Shown: one piece after another, positions 17,424-25,456 of the stretch
Numbering within the stretch: the stretch's first letter is position 1
Layout: each line of letters starts with the position of its first letter
NCBI GenBank assembly: GCA_963849095.1
Contig: CAWKGA010000009.1
Span: forward strand, 248,001-312,000
Reading direction: 5' to 3'
DNA: 64,000 nt
Source: JASHUC01 sp963849095
Lineage (GTDB): Bacteria; Pseudomonadota; Gammaproteobacteria; Steroidobacterales; Steroidobacteraceae
Made by a program: the position numbers and the translations under genes
The notes under the pieces: generated by a model
Seen by the model: only the letters and a program-made list of their open reading frames with translations
What the model was told of the DNA's origin: nothing
Database searches by the model: none

Positions 17424-19267
17424 CAGAACATCTCCGAGGGCCCGGGTGTCTTGATGTCGACCTTGTGCCGCGAGGCGATGAAATCCCCGGTGATCATATC
17501 CTCGTACTCCTGGCCGGGGCTCACCATGGGATAGACGCCCGCATCGGGGTCGATCACCACCTCGAGAAAGGCGGGCCCGGCGAAGCCGATGAACTCGTCC
17601 ATCACGCGCGGCACGTCCTCCTTGCGGGTGAGGCGCACGGCATACCGGAAGCCGTCGGCTTGAGCGGCCTTCACGAAGTCCTTCTTGTGGAGCGACTTGT
17701 CGCTCGCGGACAGCCGGCCCTTGAAGAACAGCTTCTGCCACTGCTTGACCATGCCGTCGCCGAAGTTGTTGAGGACCATGATCTTGACGGGGAGGTCGTA
17801 GGTCGTCACGGTCTCGAGCTCGCCGATGTTCATGCGGATGCTCGCATCCCCGTCCACATCGACCACGAGCCGATCGGGGTTCGCGACCTGCGCTCCGATC
17901 GCCGCCGGCAGGCCGAAGCCCATCGTTCCCATGCTGCCGGAGGTGAGCCACAGCCGCGGCCGCCGGAAATCGCAGTACTGCGCCGCCCACATCTGATGCT
18001 GGCCGACGCCGGTGCTGACGATCGCCTCGCCGCGCGTGCGCCGGTTGAGCTCCTCCAGGACGTAGTACGGCTGGATAAGCGCGCTCGCGCGGTCGTAATT
18101 CATCGCGTGGACGCGCTTGAGCTCGCTCAAGTGGGCGTGCCAGGCGCCGTAGTCCGGCCGGAAGCCCTGCTGGCGGCCGAACGCCGTGAGCGCGCGCAGG
18201 GCGCCTTCGAGCAGCCCGACGTGGCTCCACTGCACGCGCTTCACCTTGTTGATCTCGGCCCGATCGATATCGAGGTGAGCGATGTGCTTCGCGTTCTTCG
18301 CGAACTTGGCCGGCGCGGTGGCCACCCGGTCGTCGAACCGCGCGCCGGCTGCGATGAGGAAGTCGCAGTCGTCAACCGCATAGTTCGCGAAGGCGGCTCC
18401 ATGCATGCCGAGCATGCGCAGCGACAGCGGGTGCATCGTGTCGACCGAACCGATGCCCATGAGCGTCGTTACCACCGGGATGCCGAAGGTGACCGCAAAT
18501 TCGGCGAGCGCGTCCGCCGCGCCTGCGTTGATGACCCCGCCGCCCGCATAGATGAGCGGCCGGCGCGACTCGCGCAGCATGTCGAAGAACCGCGCAGCGT
18601 CCTCGGCCGCCACACTCTCGCCCGCGAGCTCGACCATGCGGCTGCGGTAGCCGGAGATGGGCAGCGTGCCGCTCCCGACGTAAGGCCCCTCCCAGTTCTG
18701 CACGTCCTTGGGTACGTCGACGACGACAGGCCCCGGGCGCCCGGTCCGCGCAATCTCGAAGGCGGTACGGAGGGTCGCCTCGAGCTTGGCAGGGTCCGTC
18801 ACCAGAAAGATGTGCTTGGCGACGGCGCTCATGAGCGCGGGCACCGGCGCCTCCTGGAAGGCGTCCGTCCCGATCGAGGCGCGCGCGACCTGGCCGCAGA
18901 TCACGACGATCGGCACCGAATCCGCCATGCAGTCGCGGACTGGCGTCACCGTATTGGTCGCCCCCGGCCCGGACGTGACCAGGCACACGCCGACGCGGCC
19001 GCTCGCGCGGGCATAGCCGGCCGCCATGAACCCGGCGCCCTGCTCATTGGCTGGCACGATGAGGGGAATCGGCCGCCCGCCCCGCGACTGGCGCTCGTTG
19101 TAAAGGAACACGGCGTCGTAGGTCGGGAGGATCGCCCCGCCGCTGTAGCCGAAAATGGCCCTGACCCCCTCGTCGGCGAGCACCTGCACTATCATCTGCG
19201 CGCCGGTCATGCGCTGGCCCGCGAGGGGATGCCCGCCGGGGCGGGCCGTTGCGACGTTGACGTTCAT
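17423..19267 (-). CDS. ilvB: Acetolactate synthase large subunit
   Basis: 614 aa ThDP/FAD enzyme forming 2-acetolactate or 2-aceto-2-hydroxybutanoate, the branch-point step for Val, Leu and Ile. The N-terminal catalytic Glu lies in IVPANEQGAGFMAAGYARA; RVGVCLVTSGPGATN and EAPVPALMSAVAKH follow. The ThDP/Mg motif is GDASIRMNIGELET ending around NNFGDGMVKQWQ, and the C-terminal part has QEYEDMITGDF. The first ATG leaves a short extra N-terminus before GAQMIVQVLADEGV. Unusually, the small-subunit gene ilvN is not downstream but divergent, 92 bp away; gloA follows, coupled. Confidence 0.97.
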   Translation of the reverse strand: MNVNVATARPGGHPLAGQRMTGAQMIVQVLADEGVRAIFGYSGGAILPTYDAVFLYNERQSRGGRPIPLIVPANEQGAGFMAAGYARASGRVGVCLVTSGPGATNTVTPVRDCMADSVPIVVICGQVARASIGTDAFQEAPVPALMSAVAKHIFLVTDPAKLEATLRTAFEIARTGRPGPVVVDVPKDVQNWEGPYVGSGTLPISGYRSRMVELAGESVAAEDAARFFDMLRESRRPLIYAGGGVINAGAADALAEFAVTFGIPVVTTLMGIGSVDTMHPLSLRMLGMHGAAFANYAVDDCDFLIAAGARFDDRVATAPAKFAKNAKHIAHLDIDRAEINKVKRVQWSHVGLLEGALRALTAFGRQQGFRPDYGAWHAHLSELKRVHAMNYDRASALIQPYYVLEELNRRTRGEAIVSTGVGQHQMWAAQYCDFRRPRLWLTSGSMGTMGFGLPAAIGAQVANPDRLVVDVDGDASIRMNIGELETVTTYDLPVKIMVLNNFGDGMVKQWQKLFFKGRLSASDKSLHKKDFVKAAQADGFRYAVRLTRKEDVPRVMDEFIGFAGPAFLEVVIDPDAGVYPMVSPGQEYEDMITGDFIASRHKVDIKTPGPSEMF

Positions 19268-19359
19268 GGGAGCTCGAAAGCCTAGCAGCTCACGATGGGT
19301 TGAGGCTACAGTTTACCGAGTGCGCTATCCTCACCGAGAAATCAGCCGACTCTCCATCA

Positions 19360-19866
19360 ATGCGTCACATCATCGCGATCTTGCTCCAGAACGAAGCCGG
19401 CGCGCTCGCCCGCGTCGCGGGCCTGTTCTCCACGCGCGGATACAACATCGAGTCCCTGTCGGTGGCCGCGACCCACGACCCGACCGTCTCGCGCGTCACC
19501 CTGGTGACCCAGGGCTCCGACTCGGTCATCCAGCAGATCGTCAACCAGCTCCACAAGCTCATCGACGTGGTGCGCATCGAGGACATGACGCTCGGCGAGC
19601 ATCTCGAGCGCGAGCTCGCGCTGCTGAAGCTGAAAGTCGAGCCCGCGCACACGGACGCGTTGCGCGGCTACGTGGCCCGCGCGGGCGGCCGGGTGCTCGA
19701 TCCGGCGCTCGACGGCTTCATCGTCGAGCTCACCGCGAGCGAGGCGGAGGTCAACGCGTTCATCCGCGAGCTCGCCGCGCGTGCCGAGCTCGCGGAAGTC
19801 GTGCGGAGTGGCGCGCTCGGCGTCGCCCGGAGCGGGCGGGCGCTCGAGGCTCAAGGCTCACGGTGA
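19360..19866 (+). CDS. ilvN: Acetolactate synthase small (regulatory) subunit
   Basis: 168 aa from the ATG at 19360 (MRHIIAILLQNEAGALARV). An N-terminal ACT domain (about 1-75, with GLFSTRGYNIESLSV) binds the feedback valine; the C-terminal domain (about 82-160) contacts the large subunit. This is the long form, as in IlvH/IlvN of about 160-170 aa. No strong ribosome site is visible. It is divergent from ilvB and followed after 6 nt by a hybrid histidine kinase gene, an uncommon context. Confidence 0.95.
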   Translation: MRHIIAILLQNEAGALARVAGLFSTRGYNIESLSVAATHDPTVSRVTLVTQGSDSVIQQIVNQLHKLIDVVRIEDMTLGEHLERELALLKLKVEPAHTDALRGYVARAGGRVLDPALDGFIVELTASEAEVNAFIRELAARAELAEVVRSGALGVARSGRALEAQGSR

Positions 19867-19872
19867 ACAGAC

Positions 19873-21567
19873 TTGGACCGGGCGCGCGTTCTCATCGTCG
19901 ATGACCTCCCCGAGAAGCTGCTCGTGTACCGCACGGTGCTCGAGGAGCTCGACGCGGACCTCGTCGTCGCGCGCTCCGGCACGGAGGCGCTCAAGCGCGT
20001 TCTGACCGATGACTTCGCGGTCATCCTGCTCGACGTGAACATGCCCGGCATGGACGGCCTCGAGACCGCCTCGCTCGTGCGCCGCTACAAGCGCTCCCAG
20101 CGCACGCCGATCATCTTCATCACCGCGTATGCCGACGAGATGCAGACGTCGCGCGGCTACGAGCTCGGCGCGGTGGACTACATCCTCTCGCCTGTCATTC
20201 CGGAGGTGCTGCGCTCCAAGGTACGCGTGTTCATCGACCTGTATCGCGCGCACTCGGAGCTCGCGGAGTCGTACCAGGCCCTTGAGCAGCGCGTGGCCGA
20301 GCGCACGCGCGAGCTGCGGGAGAGCAACGAGCGGCTGCAGGCGGAGATCGTGGAGCGCCGCCGCGCGGAGAGCGACCGCGAGGCCCTGCTCGCGCGAGAG
20401 CAGGTCCTGCGCGCCGAGGCGGAGGAGCTCTCGCGCCTGAAGGACGAGTTTCTCGCGACCATGTCGCACGAGCTGCGGACGCCGCTCAACGCCATCTTCG
20501 GCTGGATCACGCTCCTGCGCACCCGCAGGCTCGATGAGCCGACGGAGGAGCGCGCCCTCGAGACGATCGAGCGCAATGCGCGCGCGCAGAAGCGCCTCAT
20601 CGAGGATCTGCTCGACGTGTCCCGCGTGGTCACCGGAAAGGTCACCCTCGAGCTCGCGGCCGTCGATCCGCGGCGCATCATCGAGGCGTCGATCGAGACG
20701 ATGCTGCCCGCCGCCCAGGCGAAGGGCATCGGTCTCGATCCGGTGCTCGACGCGGGAGTGGGCCTCCTGCGCGGGGACTCCGCCCGCCTGCAGCAGACCG
20801 TCTGCAACCTGCTGTCGAACGCCATCAAGTTCACGCCCATGGGCGGCCGCGTCGAGATCTTCCTCTCGCGGCGCGACGGGAAGGCCGAGATCACCGTTCG
20901 CGACAGCGGCCAGGGCATCAAGCCCGAGTTCCTGCCCTATGTCTTCGACCGCTTCCGGCAGGAGGACGGCTCCATCAGCCGGCGCCATGGGGGTCTCGGG
21001 CTCGGGCTCGCGATCGTGCGGCATCTCGTGGAGCTGCACGGCGGCACGGTCTCCGCAATGAGCGAAGGCGAGGGACACGGCGCGACGTTCATCATCCGGG
21101 TTCCGATCCGGCAGACCGAGGTGGAGCGCGCGCCGGAGCCGCCGCCCGCGGCATCGCGAATGCCGCGGCTCGCCGGCGTCCATGTCCTGGTGGTCGATGA
21201 CGATCCGGGCGCGCGCGAGGTGATCGCCCACATCCTGCACGGTCTCGGCGCGCGAGTGAGCCTCGCGGGCTCCGGCCCCGCCGCGCTCACTCTCCTGTTC
21301 GAGCGCCGGCCCAACGTGCTCATCGCGGACCTCGGCATGCCGGAGATGGACGGCTACGCCCTGATCGAGCAAATCCGCGCGCTCGACCCCCATCTCGGCG
21401 GGCGCGTGCCGGCCGTCGCGGTGACGGCGTACGCGTCCGCTCAGGACCGACTGCGCGCGCTGCATGCCGGCTACCAGAACCACATCGCCAAGCCGGTCGA
21501 GCCGGAGGAGCTCGCCGCGGTCATCACCAGCCTCGCCGGGCGCACCGAGCGGCAGCTCGACGCCTGA
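19873..21567 (+). CDS. Soluble hybrid histidine kinase, REC-HisKA-HATPase-REC
   Basis: 564 aa from a TTG start (MDRARVLIVDD) 6 nt after the ilvN stop; no ATG lies near enough to complete the first receiver. The N-terminal REC has phospho-Asp54 (VILLDVNMPGMDG), but the usual Lys-Pro near residue 105 reads S-P (DYILSPVIPEVLRSKV). A signalling coiled coil (about 125-190) leads to HisKA with His199 (MSHELRTPLNAIFGW), HATPase (NLLSNAIKFT, DSGQGI, GGLGLGLAIV) and a second REC (VLVVDDDPGAREV, IADLGMPEMDG, IAKPVEPEEL). No membrane helix. The input is probably an upstream phosphorelay through the first REC. Cotranscription with ilvN is likely from spacing. Confidence 0.9.
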   Translation: MDRARVLIVDDLPEKLLVYRTVLEELDADLVVARSGTEALKRVLTDDFAVILLDVNMPGMDGLETASLVRRYKRSQRTPIIFITAYADEMQTSRGYELGAVDYILSPVIPEVLRSKVRVFIDLYRAHSELAESYQALEQRVAERTRELRESNERLQAEIVERRRAESDREALLAREQVLRAEAEELSRLKDEFLATMSHELRTPLNAIFGWITLLRTRRLDEPTEERALETIERNARAQKRLIEDLLDVSRVVTGKVTLELAAVDPRRIIEASIETMLPAAQAKGIGLDPVLDAGVGLLRGDSARLQQTVCNLLSNAIKFTPMGGRVEIFLSRRDGKAEITVRDSGQGIKPEFLPYVFDRFRQEDGSISRRHGGLGLGLAIVRHLVELHGGTVSAMSEGEGHGATFIIRVPIRQTEVERAPEPPPAASRMPRLAGVHVLVVDDDPGAREVIAHILHGLGARVSLAGSGPAALTLLFERRPNVLIADLGMPEMDGYALIEQIRALDPHLGGRVPAVAVTAYASAQDRLRALHAGYQNHIAKPVEPEELAAVITSLAGRTERQLDA

Positions 21568-21568
21568 C

Positions 21569-21594
21569 GGTCGGCTGGCACCTGACTGCCGACC
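21569..21594. terminator. Weak hairpin between convergent genes
   Basis: GGTCGGC pairs with GCCGACC across a 12-nt loop directly after the hybrid kinase stop, in the 63-bp gap to the convergent quinone oxidoreductase gene. There is no T-run on either side, so intrinsic termination is only possible; Rho may act instead. Confidence 0.25.
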
Positions 21595-21630
21595 CCGTAT
21601 CGGACCGCGGGCTCGGCGCCCCCGAAGCCG

Positions 21631-22608
21631 TCAGGGCAGCAAAACGGTGGAGCCGGTCGTCCGGCGCGCCTCCAGGTCGCGATGCGCTTGCGCGACCTCC
21701 GCGAGCGGATAGGTCTGGCCGATGCGGATACGCACCTTGCGGCTCTTGACGACTGCGAACAGCTCCCGGGCGGCGGCGGCCAGCGCCTCGCGGGTCGCGA
21801 TGTACGAGAAGAGCGTCGGCCGCGTGAGAAACAGCGAGCCGCGCTTGGTGAGCTCGAGCGGACTCACCGCCGGAGGGGGTCCCGATGCGTTGCCGTAGGT
21901 CACCATCATGCCGAGGGGACGCAGGCAGTCGAGCGACTCCATGAAGGTATCCTTGCCGACGGAGTCATAGACCACCGCGACGCCCTCCCCCTTCGTGAGC
22001 GCCTTGACGCCGGGAACGAGCAGGTCCCGCCCGGACACCAGGACGTGGCGGCAGCCGTTCTTGCGCGCGAGGTCAGCCTTGGCCTCGCTCCCCACGACAC
22101 CGATCACCCTCGCGCCGAGGAACCGCGCCCACTGGCACAGGATCAGCCCGACTCCGCCCGCGGCCGCGTGCACCAGGATCGGATCCCCGCGCCGCACGCG
22201 ATAGGTCCTGCGCAGCAGGTAGTGCGCGGTGAGCCCTTTCAGCATCAGCGCGGCGGCCTCGCTGTCCGAGATCGCGGAGGGCACCTTCACCACACGCCCA
22301 GCCGGCACGTTGCGTACTTCGCTGTAGGCTCCGGGCGTCGAGTAAACATAAGCCACGCGGTCGCCCACCCGAAAGCCGCGCACCTTGCTGCCGAGGGCCG
22401 CGACGACGCCCGCGGCCTCGCGCCCGAGGACCCCCGGTAGCGTCATCGGATAAAGGCCGGTGCGGTCGTAGACATCGACGTAGTTGAGACCGATCGCGGT
22501 GTGCCGGATCTGGATTTCAGCGGGCGCGGGGGGCTGCGGCTCGAACGACTCGAGCACCAGAGCTTCGGGACCGCCGTAGCGGAGCAGACGGACGACCTTG
22601 GCCATCAT
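21631..22608 (-). CDS. NADPH:quinone oxidoreductase, zeta-crystallin type (MDR family)
   Basis: 325 aa from the ATG at 22608 (GGAG 6-7 nt upstream). Medium-chain reductase without the zinc cysteines. GLNYVDVYDRTGLYP is the quinone-reductase signature, LGREAAGVVAALGSKV follows, and the nucleotide site is VHAAAGGVGLILCQWAR. The usual role is NADPH-dependent one-electron quinone reduction; the substrate is not specified. It converges on the hybrid kinase and diverges from the EAL protein. Confidence 0.92.
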   Translation of the reverse strand: MMAKVVRLLRYGGPEALVLESFEPQPPAPAEIQIRHTAIGLNYVDVYDRTGLYPMTLPGVLGREAAGVVAALGSKVRGFRVGDRVAYVYSTPGAYSEVRNVPAGRVVKVPSAISDSEAAALMLKGLTAHYLLRRTYRVRRGDPILVHAAAGGVGLILCQWARFLGARVIGVVGSEAKADLARKNGCRHVLVSGRDLLVPGVKALTKGEGVAVVYDSVGKDTFMESLDCLRPLGMMVTYGNASGPPPAVSPLELTKRGSLFLTRPTLFSYIATREALAAAARELFAVVKSRKVRIRIGQTYPLAEVAQAHRDLEARRTTGSTVLLP

Positions 22609-22742
22609 TGTGACTCCAGTCACAAAACCGAGCCGAGCGGACGCCCAATGATACGGTCTTCCGGCGAGGGTGCGAACGGGTTCCGGCCCCCCCATCCCCC
22701 GGGCTCTAGAGTGCTGCAATCCGGCACTTTCGAGCAGCGCTC

Positions 22743-24485
22743 ATGACGCTTGCAGCGTCTCCTCAGTCCAGTCCCCCCGCCCCGCCGCTGAAGCCCGATC
22801 CGGCGGCGATCGAGGAGACGTTGAAGCGCGTCCAGAACGCGCTCGACGCTGCGCTCGTCGCGATCGAGCTCGAGGGCTTCTCGAAAACCCTCGTGCGCGA
22901 GACTCCCGGGGCGCGCGTGCTGGCGGATCTGTGGCGGCACGGCGCCCTCGGGCTCAAGGAGCAGGTGCAGGCCGCGGCGGACGGCGTGATCGGCACCAAT
23001 CGGCTGCGCGGCCAGCGAGACGGACCCGTCTGCGGCAAGCTCGTCGCGGCCGCGCTGCACGATGCGACCGGGGCGAAGGTGGGAGTCCTCGTTGCAGCGC
23101 GCACCGCCGACCAGCCGAAGCTCGGCCCGGGCGAGTCGCAGACGCTGGTCGAGCTCGCGGCGCAGGTGAGCCGGCTGCTCGGTGCGCCCCCGGAGCGCGT
23201 CTCGCTGAGCTGGACCGCGTTCCGGGATCTCGCCCTGAAGCACGAGAGCGTGGCGGGCGGGCTCACCGGCTGCATCCTCTACGGCAACATCGATCAGCTG
23301 CACGTGCTCAACAAGCTCGCCGGACTCACGGCCGGCGATCAGGCCATCGCAGCCGTGGAGGAGGCGATCTGGAAGCATCCTCTGCCGGAGGGTGCCGGGG
23401 TGTGCCACATCTCCGGCGACCGCTTTGCCGTCTACCTGCCGAAAGCCTCGTTGAGCCAGGGCCGCCGCACGGCGGAGCGGCTGTGCCAGGCGGTGAGCGA
23501 GCGGTGCGCGGTCATCACCGGCTTGAGAACGCGGCTCACCATCTCGTTCGGCGTTGCGAGCGTGCCCCTGGCGGACCCGGAGCTGACGCAGGCTGTCGCC
23601 GCCGCGGAGACCGCGTGCCGGGCCGCCAAGGATCGCGGGCGCAGCCGCGTGGAGGTCTACCAGGACGCCGACTTGAGCATCATTCGCCGCAACGACGACG
23701 TGCTGATCGCGGAGCGGCTGCACCAGGCGCTCGAGACGCAGCAGTTCGCCGTCGTCGCGCAGCCGCTCATCGCCCTCTCCGGGAGCTCCCACACCGAGTA
23801 CTTCGAGCTGCTCGTTCGGCTGATCAACGAGACCGGAACGTTCGTGTCCCCGGCGCATTTCATACCCGCGGCGGCGCGCTATCAGATGCTCATCGAGCTC
23901 GATCGCGCGATGCTCGCGAAGATCTTCAAGCGCCTGCGTGCTGCCCGCCAGGAGATGCCCGGGCGCGCCGTGCGGTTCTCCATCAATCTATCGGGGCCGA
24001 GCATCGGCGATCCCGATTTCTTCGAGTGGCTGAGCTCGAACATCGGGCCGACCATGGTCCCGGGCGAGTGGGTGCAGTTCGAGATCACCGAGACCGCCGC
24101 GGTGGCCGACGTATCGCAGACGCGGACCCTGATCCGGCATCTGAAGGCCCGGGGCGTCGAGTTCGCGCTCGACGATTTCGGCACCGGCGTGAGCTCTCTC
24201 TCCTATCTCAGGACGTTCGATGTCGGCATGCTGAAGCTCGACGGATCCTTCACGCGCGACCTGCTCACCGACTCGCGCGCGGAATCGCTGGTGCGCGGGG
24301 TCGCGCAGTTGAGCCACAGCATGGGCATTCAGACGGTGGCGGAATGCGTGGAGACGGAAGTCGTGCGCCAGCGGTTGACCGAGCTCGGCATCGACCGGGC
24401 CCAGGGATTTCTCTTCGGCCAGCCCGTGCCGTTCGACACCGTTCTCGCCGCTCCCGGGGAACCGGCCTTCACGGCGCAGCGTTGA
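22743..24485 (+). CDS. c-di-GMP phosphodiesterase-like protein with degenerate GGDEF and EAL domains
   Basis: 580 aa, no membrane segment. The N-terminal ~170 residues resemble the DUF1631/GAF-like linkers seen before GGDEF domains but are not assigned. The GGDEF domain has SGDRF (224-228) in place of GGDEF, so it is not a cyclase. The EAL domain runs from about 335 to 570 with ELL at 355-357 in the EAL position, EITETAAVAD, LDDFGTG (DD at 477-478), KLDGSF and AECVET, so most metal ligands are present and hydrolysis of c-di-GMP is plausible. Its 3' end overlaps the convergent ferredoxin gene by 17 bp. Confidence 0.88.
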   Translation: MTLAASPQSSPPAPPLKPDPAAIEETLKRVQNALDAALVAIELEGFSKTLVRETPGARVLADLWRHGALGLKEQVQAAADGVIGTNRLRGQRDGPVCGKLVAAALHDATGAKVGVLVAARTADQPKLGPGESQTLVELAAQVSRLLGAPPERVSLSWTAFRDLALKHESVAGGLTGCILYGNIDQLHVLNKLAGLTAGDQAIAAVEEAIWKHPLPEGAGVCHISGDRFAVYLPKASLSQGRRTAERLCQAVSERCAVITGLRTRLTISFGVASVPLADPELTQAVAAAETACRAAKDRGRSRVEVYQDADLSIIRRNDDVLIAERLHQALETQQFAVVAQPLIALSGSSHTEYFELLVRLINETGTFVSPAHFIPAAARYQMLIELDRAMLAKIFKRLRAARQEMPGRAVRFSINLSGPSIGDPDFFEWLSSNIGPTMVPGEWVQFEITETAAVADVSQTRTLIRHLKARGVEFALDDFGTGVSSLSYLRTFDVGMLKLDGSFTRDLLTDSRAESLVRGVAQLSHSMGIQTVAECVETEVVRQRLTELGIDRAQGFLFGQPVPFDTVLAAPGEPAFTAQR

Positions 24486-24879
24486 GCGGCGCCTCGGCGA
24501 ACAGCAGGTCGGCGACCGGCGTGCCGCCGATCAAGTGCTCCTGGAGAATGCGCTCGAGATTCTGGGGAGTGCAGCTGCGGTACCAGCACCCGTCCGGATA
24601 GACCACGGCGATCGGGCCTTCCGTGCAGATGCGCAGGCAGTCCGCCTTGCTGCGTAGCACCCCGTCATCGACCTCGACGAGGTTGAGCTCGCGCAGTCGG
24701 CGCTTGAGAAAGTCCCACGCCTGCAGCTGCTCTTCGCGAGGCGCGCACTTGCCGCCGACGCACAGGAAGATGTGGCGCCTCGCGCGGCCGAGCCTCACCT
24801 TCCCGGCGGCCGCCCGCAGCGCTTCGGATGAGTCCATCACGGGGCACTGTACCGGCTCGAGCCCCTGAGCGCGAGCCAT
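24469..24879 (-). CDS. Thioredoxin-like 2Fe-2S ferredoxin
   Basis: Up to 136 aa (ATG 24879), or 122 aa from the ATG at 24837 (MDSSEALRAAAGK); neither has a good ribosome site. Pattern of the (2Fe-2S) ferredoxin family: HIFLCVGGKCAPRE at the N-terminus, then KADCLRICTEGPIAVVYPDG, giving the four cluster cysteines in a thioredoxin-like fold, and a C-terminal helix ERILQEHLIGG. Probably a soluble electron carrier; the partner is unknown. Convergent with the EAL gene. Confidence 0.9.
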   Translation of the reverse strand: MARAQGLEPVQCPVMDSSEALRAAAGKVRLGRARRHIFLCVGGKCAPREEQLQAWDFLKRRLRELNLVEVDDGVLRSKADCLRICTEGPIAVVYPDGCWYRSCTPQNLERILQEHLIGGTPVADLLFAEAPLNAAP

Positions 24880-24915
24880 CCCCGCGCCATCCCGCGGTCG
24901 TGGCCCGCTGTCGCG

Positions 24916-25254
24916 CTACAGCGCGGCGTCGTCGGTCTCGCCGGTGCGAATGCGGATGACGCGCTGGATGTCCTCGACGAAGATCTTGCCGTCGCCGACC
25001 TTGCCCGTCTTCGCCGCCTTGAGGATGGCCTCGATGACCTGGTCGAGCAGGTCGCTGCGCACCGCCACCTCGATCCGTGTCTTCGGCACGAAGTCCACGA
25101 CGTACTCGGCACCGCGGTAGAGCTCGGTGTGTCCCCGCTGGCGCCCGAAGCCCTTCACCTCCGTGACCGTCATGCCGGACACGCCGATGTCGGAAAGCGC
25201 GGCGCGGACGTCGTCGAGCTTGAAAGGCTTGATGATCGCGGTGACCAGTTTCAT
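24916..25254 (-). CDS. glnK: Nitrogen regulatory protein P-II
   Basis: 112 aa, the exact family length. Starts MKLVTAIIKPFKLDDV (GlnK-like), T-loop GFGRQRGHTELYRGAEY with uridylylation Tyr51, ATP-binding B-loop TGKVGDGKIFVE and C-loop. It senses 2-oxoglutarate and ATP/ADP and relays nitrogen status to targets such as AmtB, adenylyltransferase and NtrB. No amtB follows here, so glnB remains possible as a name. A sigma-54-type promoter sequence lies 55 bp upstream, which favours a nitrogen-regulated glnK. Confidence 0.95.
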   Translation of the reverse strand: MKLVTAIIKPFKLDDVRAALSDIGVSGMTVTEVKGFGRQRGHTELYRGAEYVVDFVPKTRIEVAVRSDLLDQVIEAILKAAKTGKVGDGKIFVEDIQRVIRIRTGETDDAAL

Positions 25255-25308
25255 GTCGATTCCCCGTCGAGCGGCTCGTGGCTCATGTTACGCAGGCCCA
25301 GGCAATTT

Positions 25309-25324
25309 TGCAGCTTTCATGCCA
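25309..25324 (-). promoter_or_regulatory. Sigma-54 promoter of glnK
   Basis: On the minus strand the sequence reads TGGCATGAAAGCTGCA: GG at -24 and GC at -12 with the exact 16-bp frame of the TGGCAC-N5-TTGCA consensus (two mismatches outside the GG/GC dinucleotides). Transcription would start about 44 nt before the glnK ATG. A clear NtrC operator pair was not found by eye in the 130 bp upstream. Confidence 0.7.
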
Positions 25325-25456
25325 CACCGGGCCGCCGCGCAAATCCCCAGTTTTTTTAAGACTCCGATGCAAGCAGGCCCTGCCGAGCTGCACTGCCGTG
25401 AGGCGGCGGCGGAGGGCGGGCGCTCCGGGTTGGTGCGGCTGCCGCCGTGGGGCCGC

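Noticed and set aside
25350..25358. T-run as an intrinsic terminator of gshA
   Set aside because: On the gshA strand it is an A-run and no hairpin precedes it; it fits no flanking gene direction.
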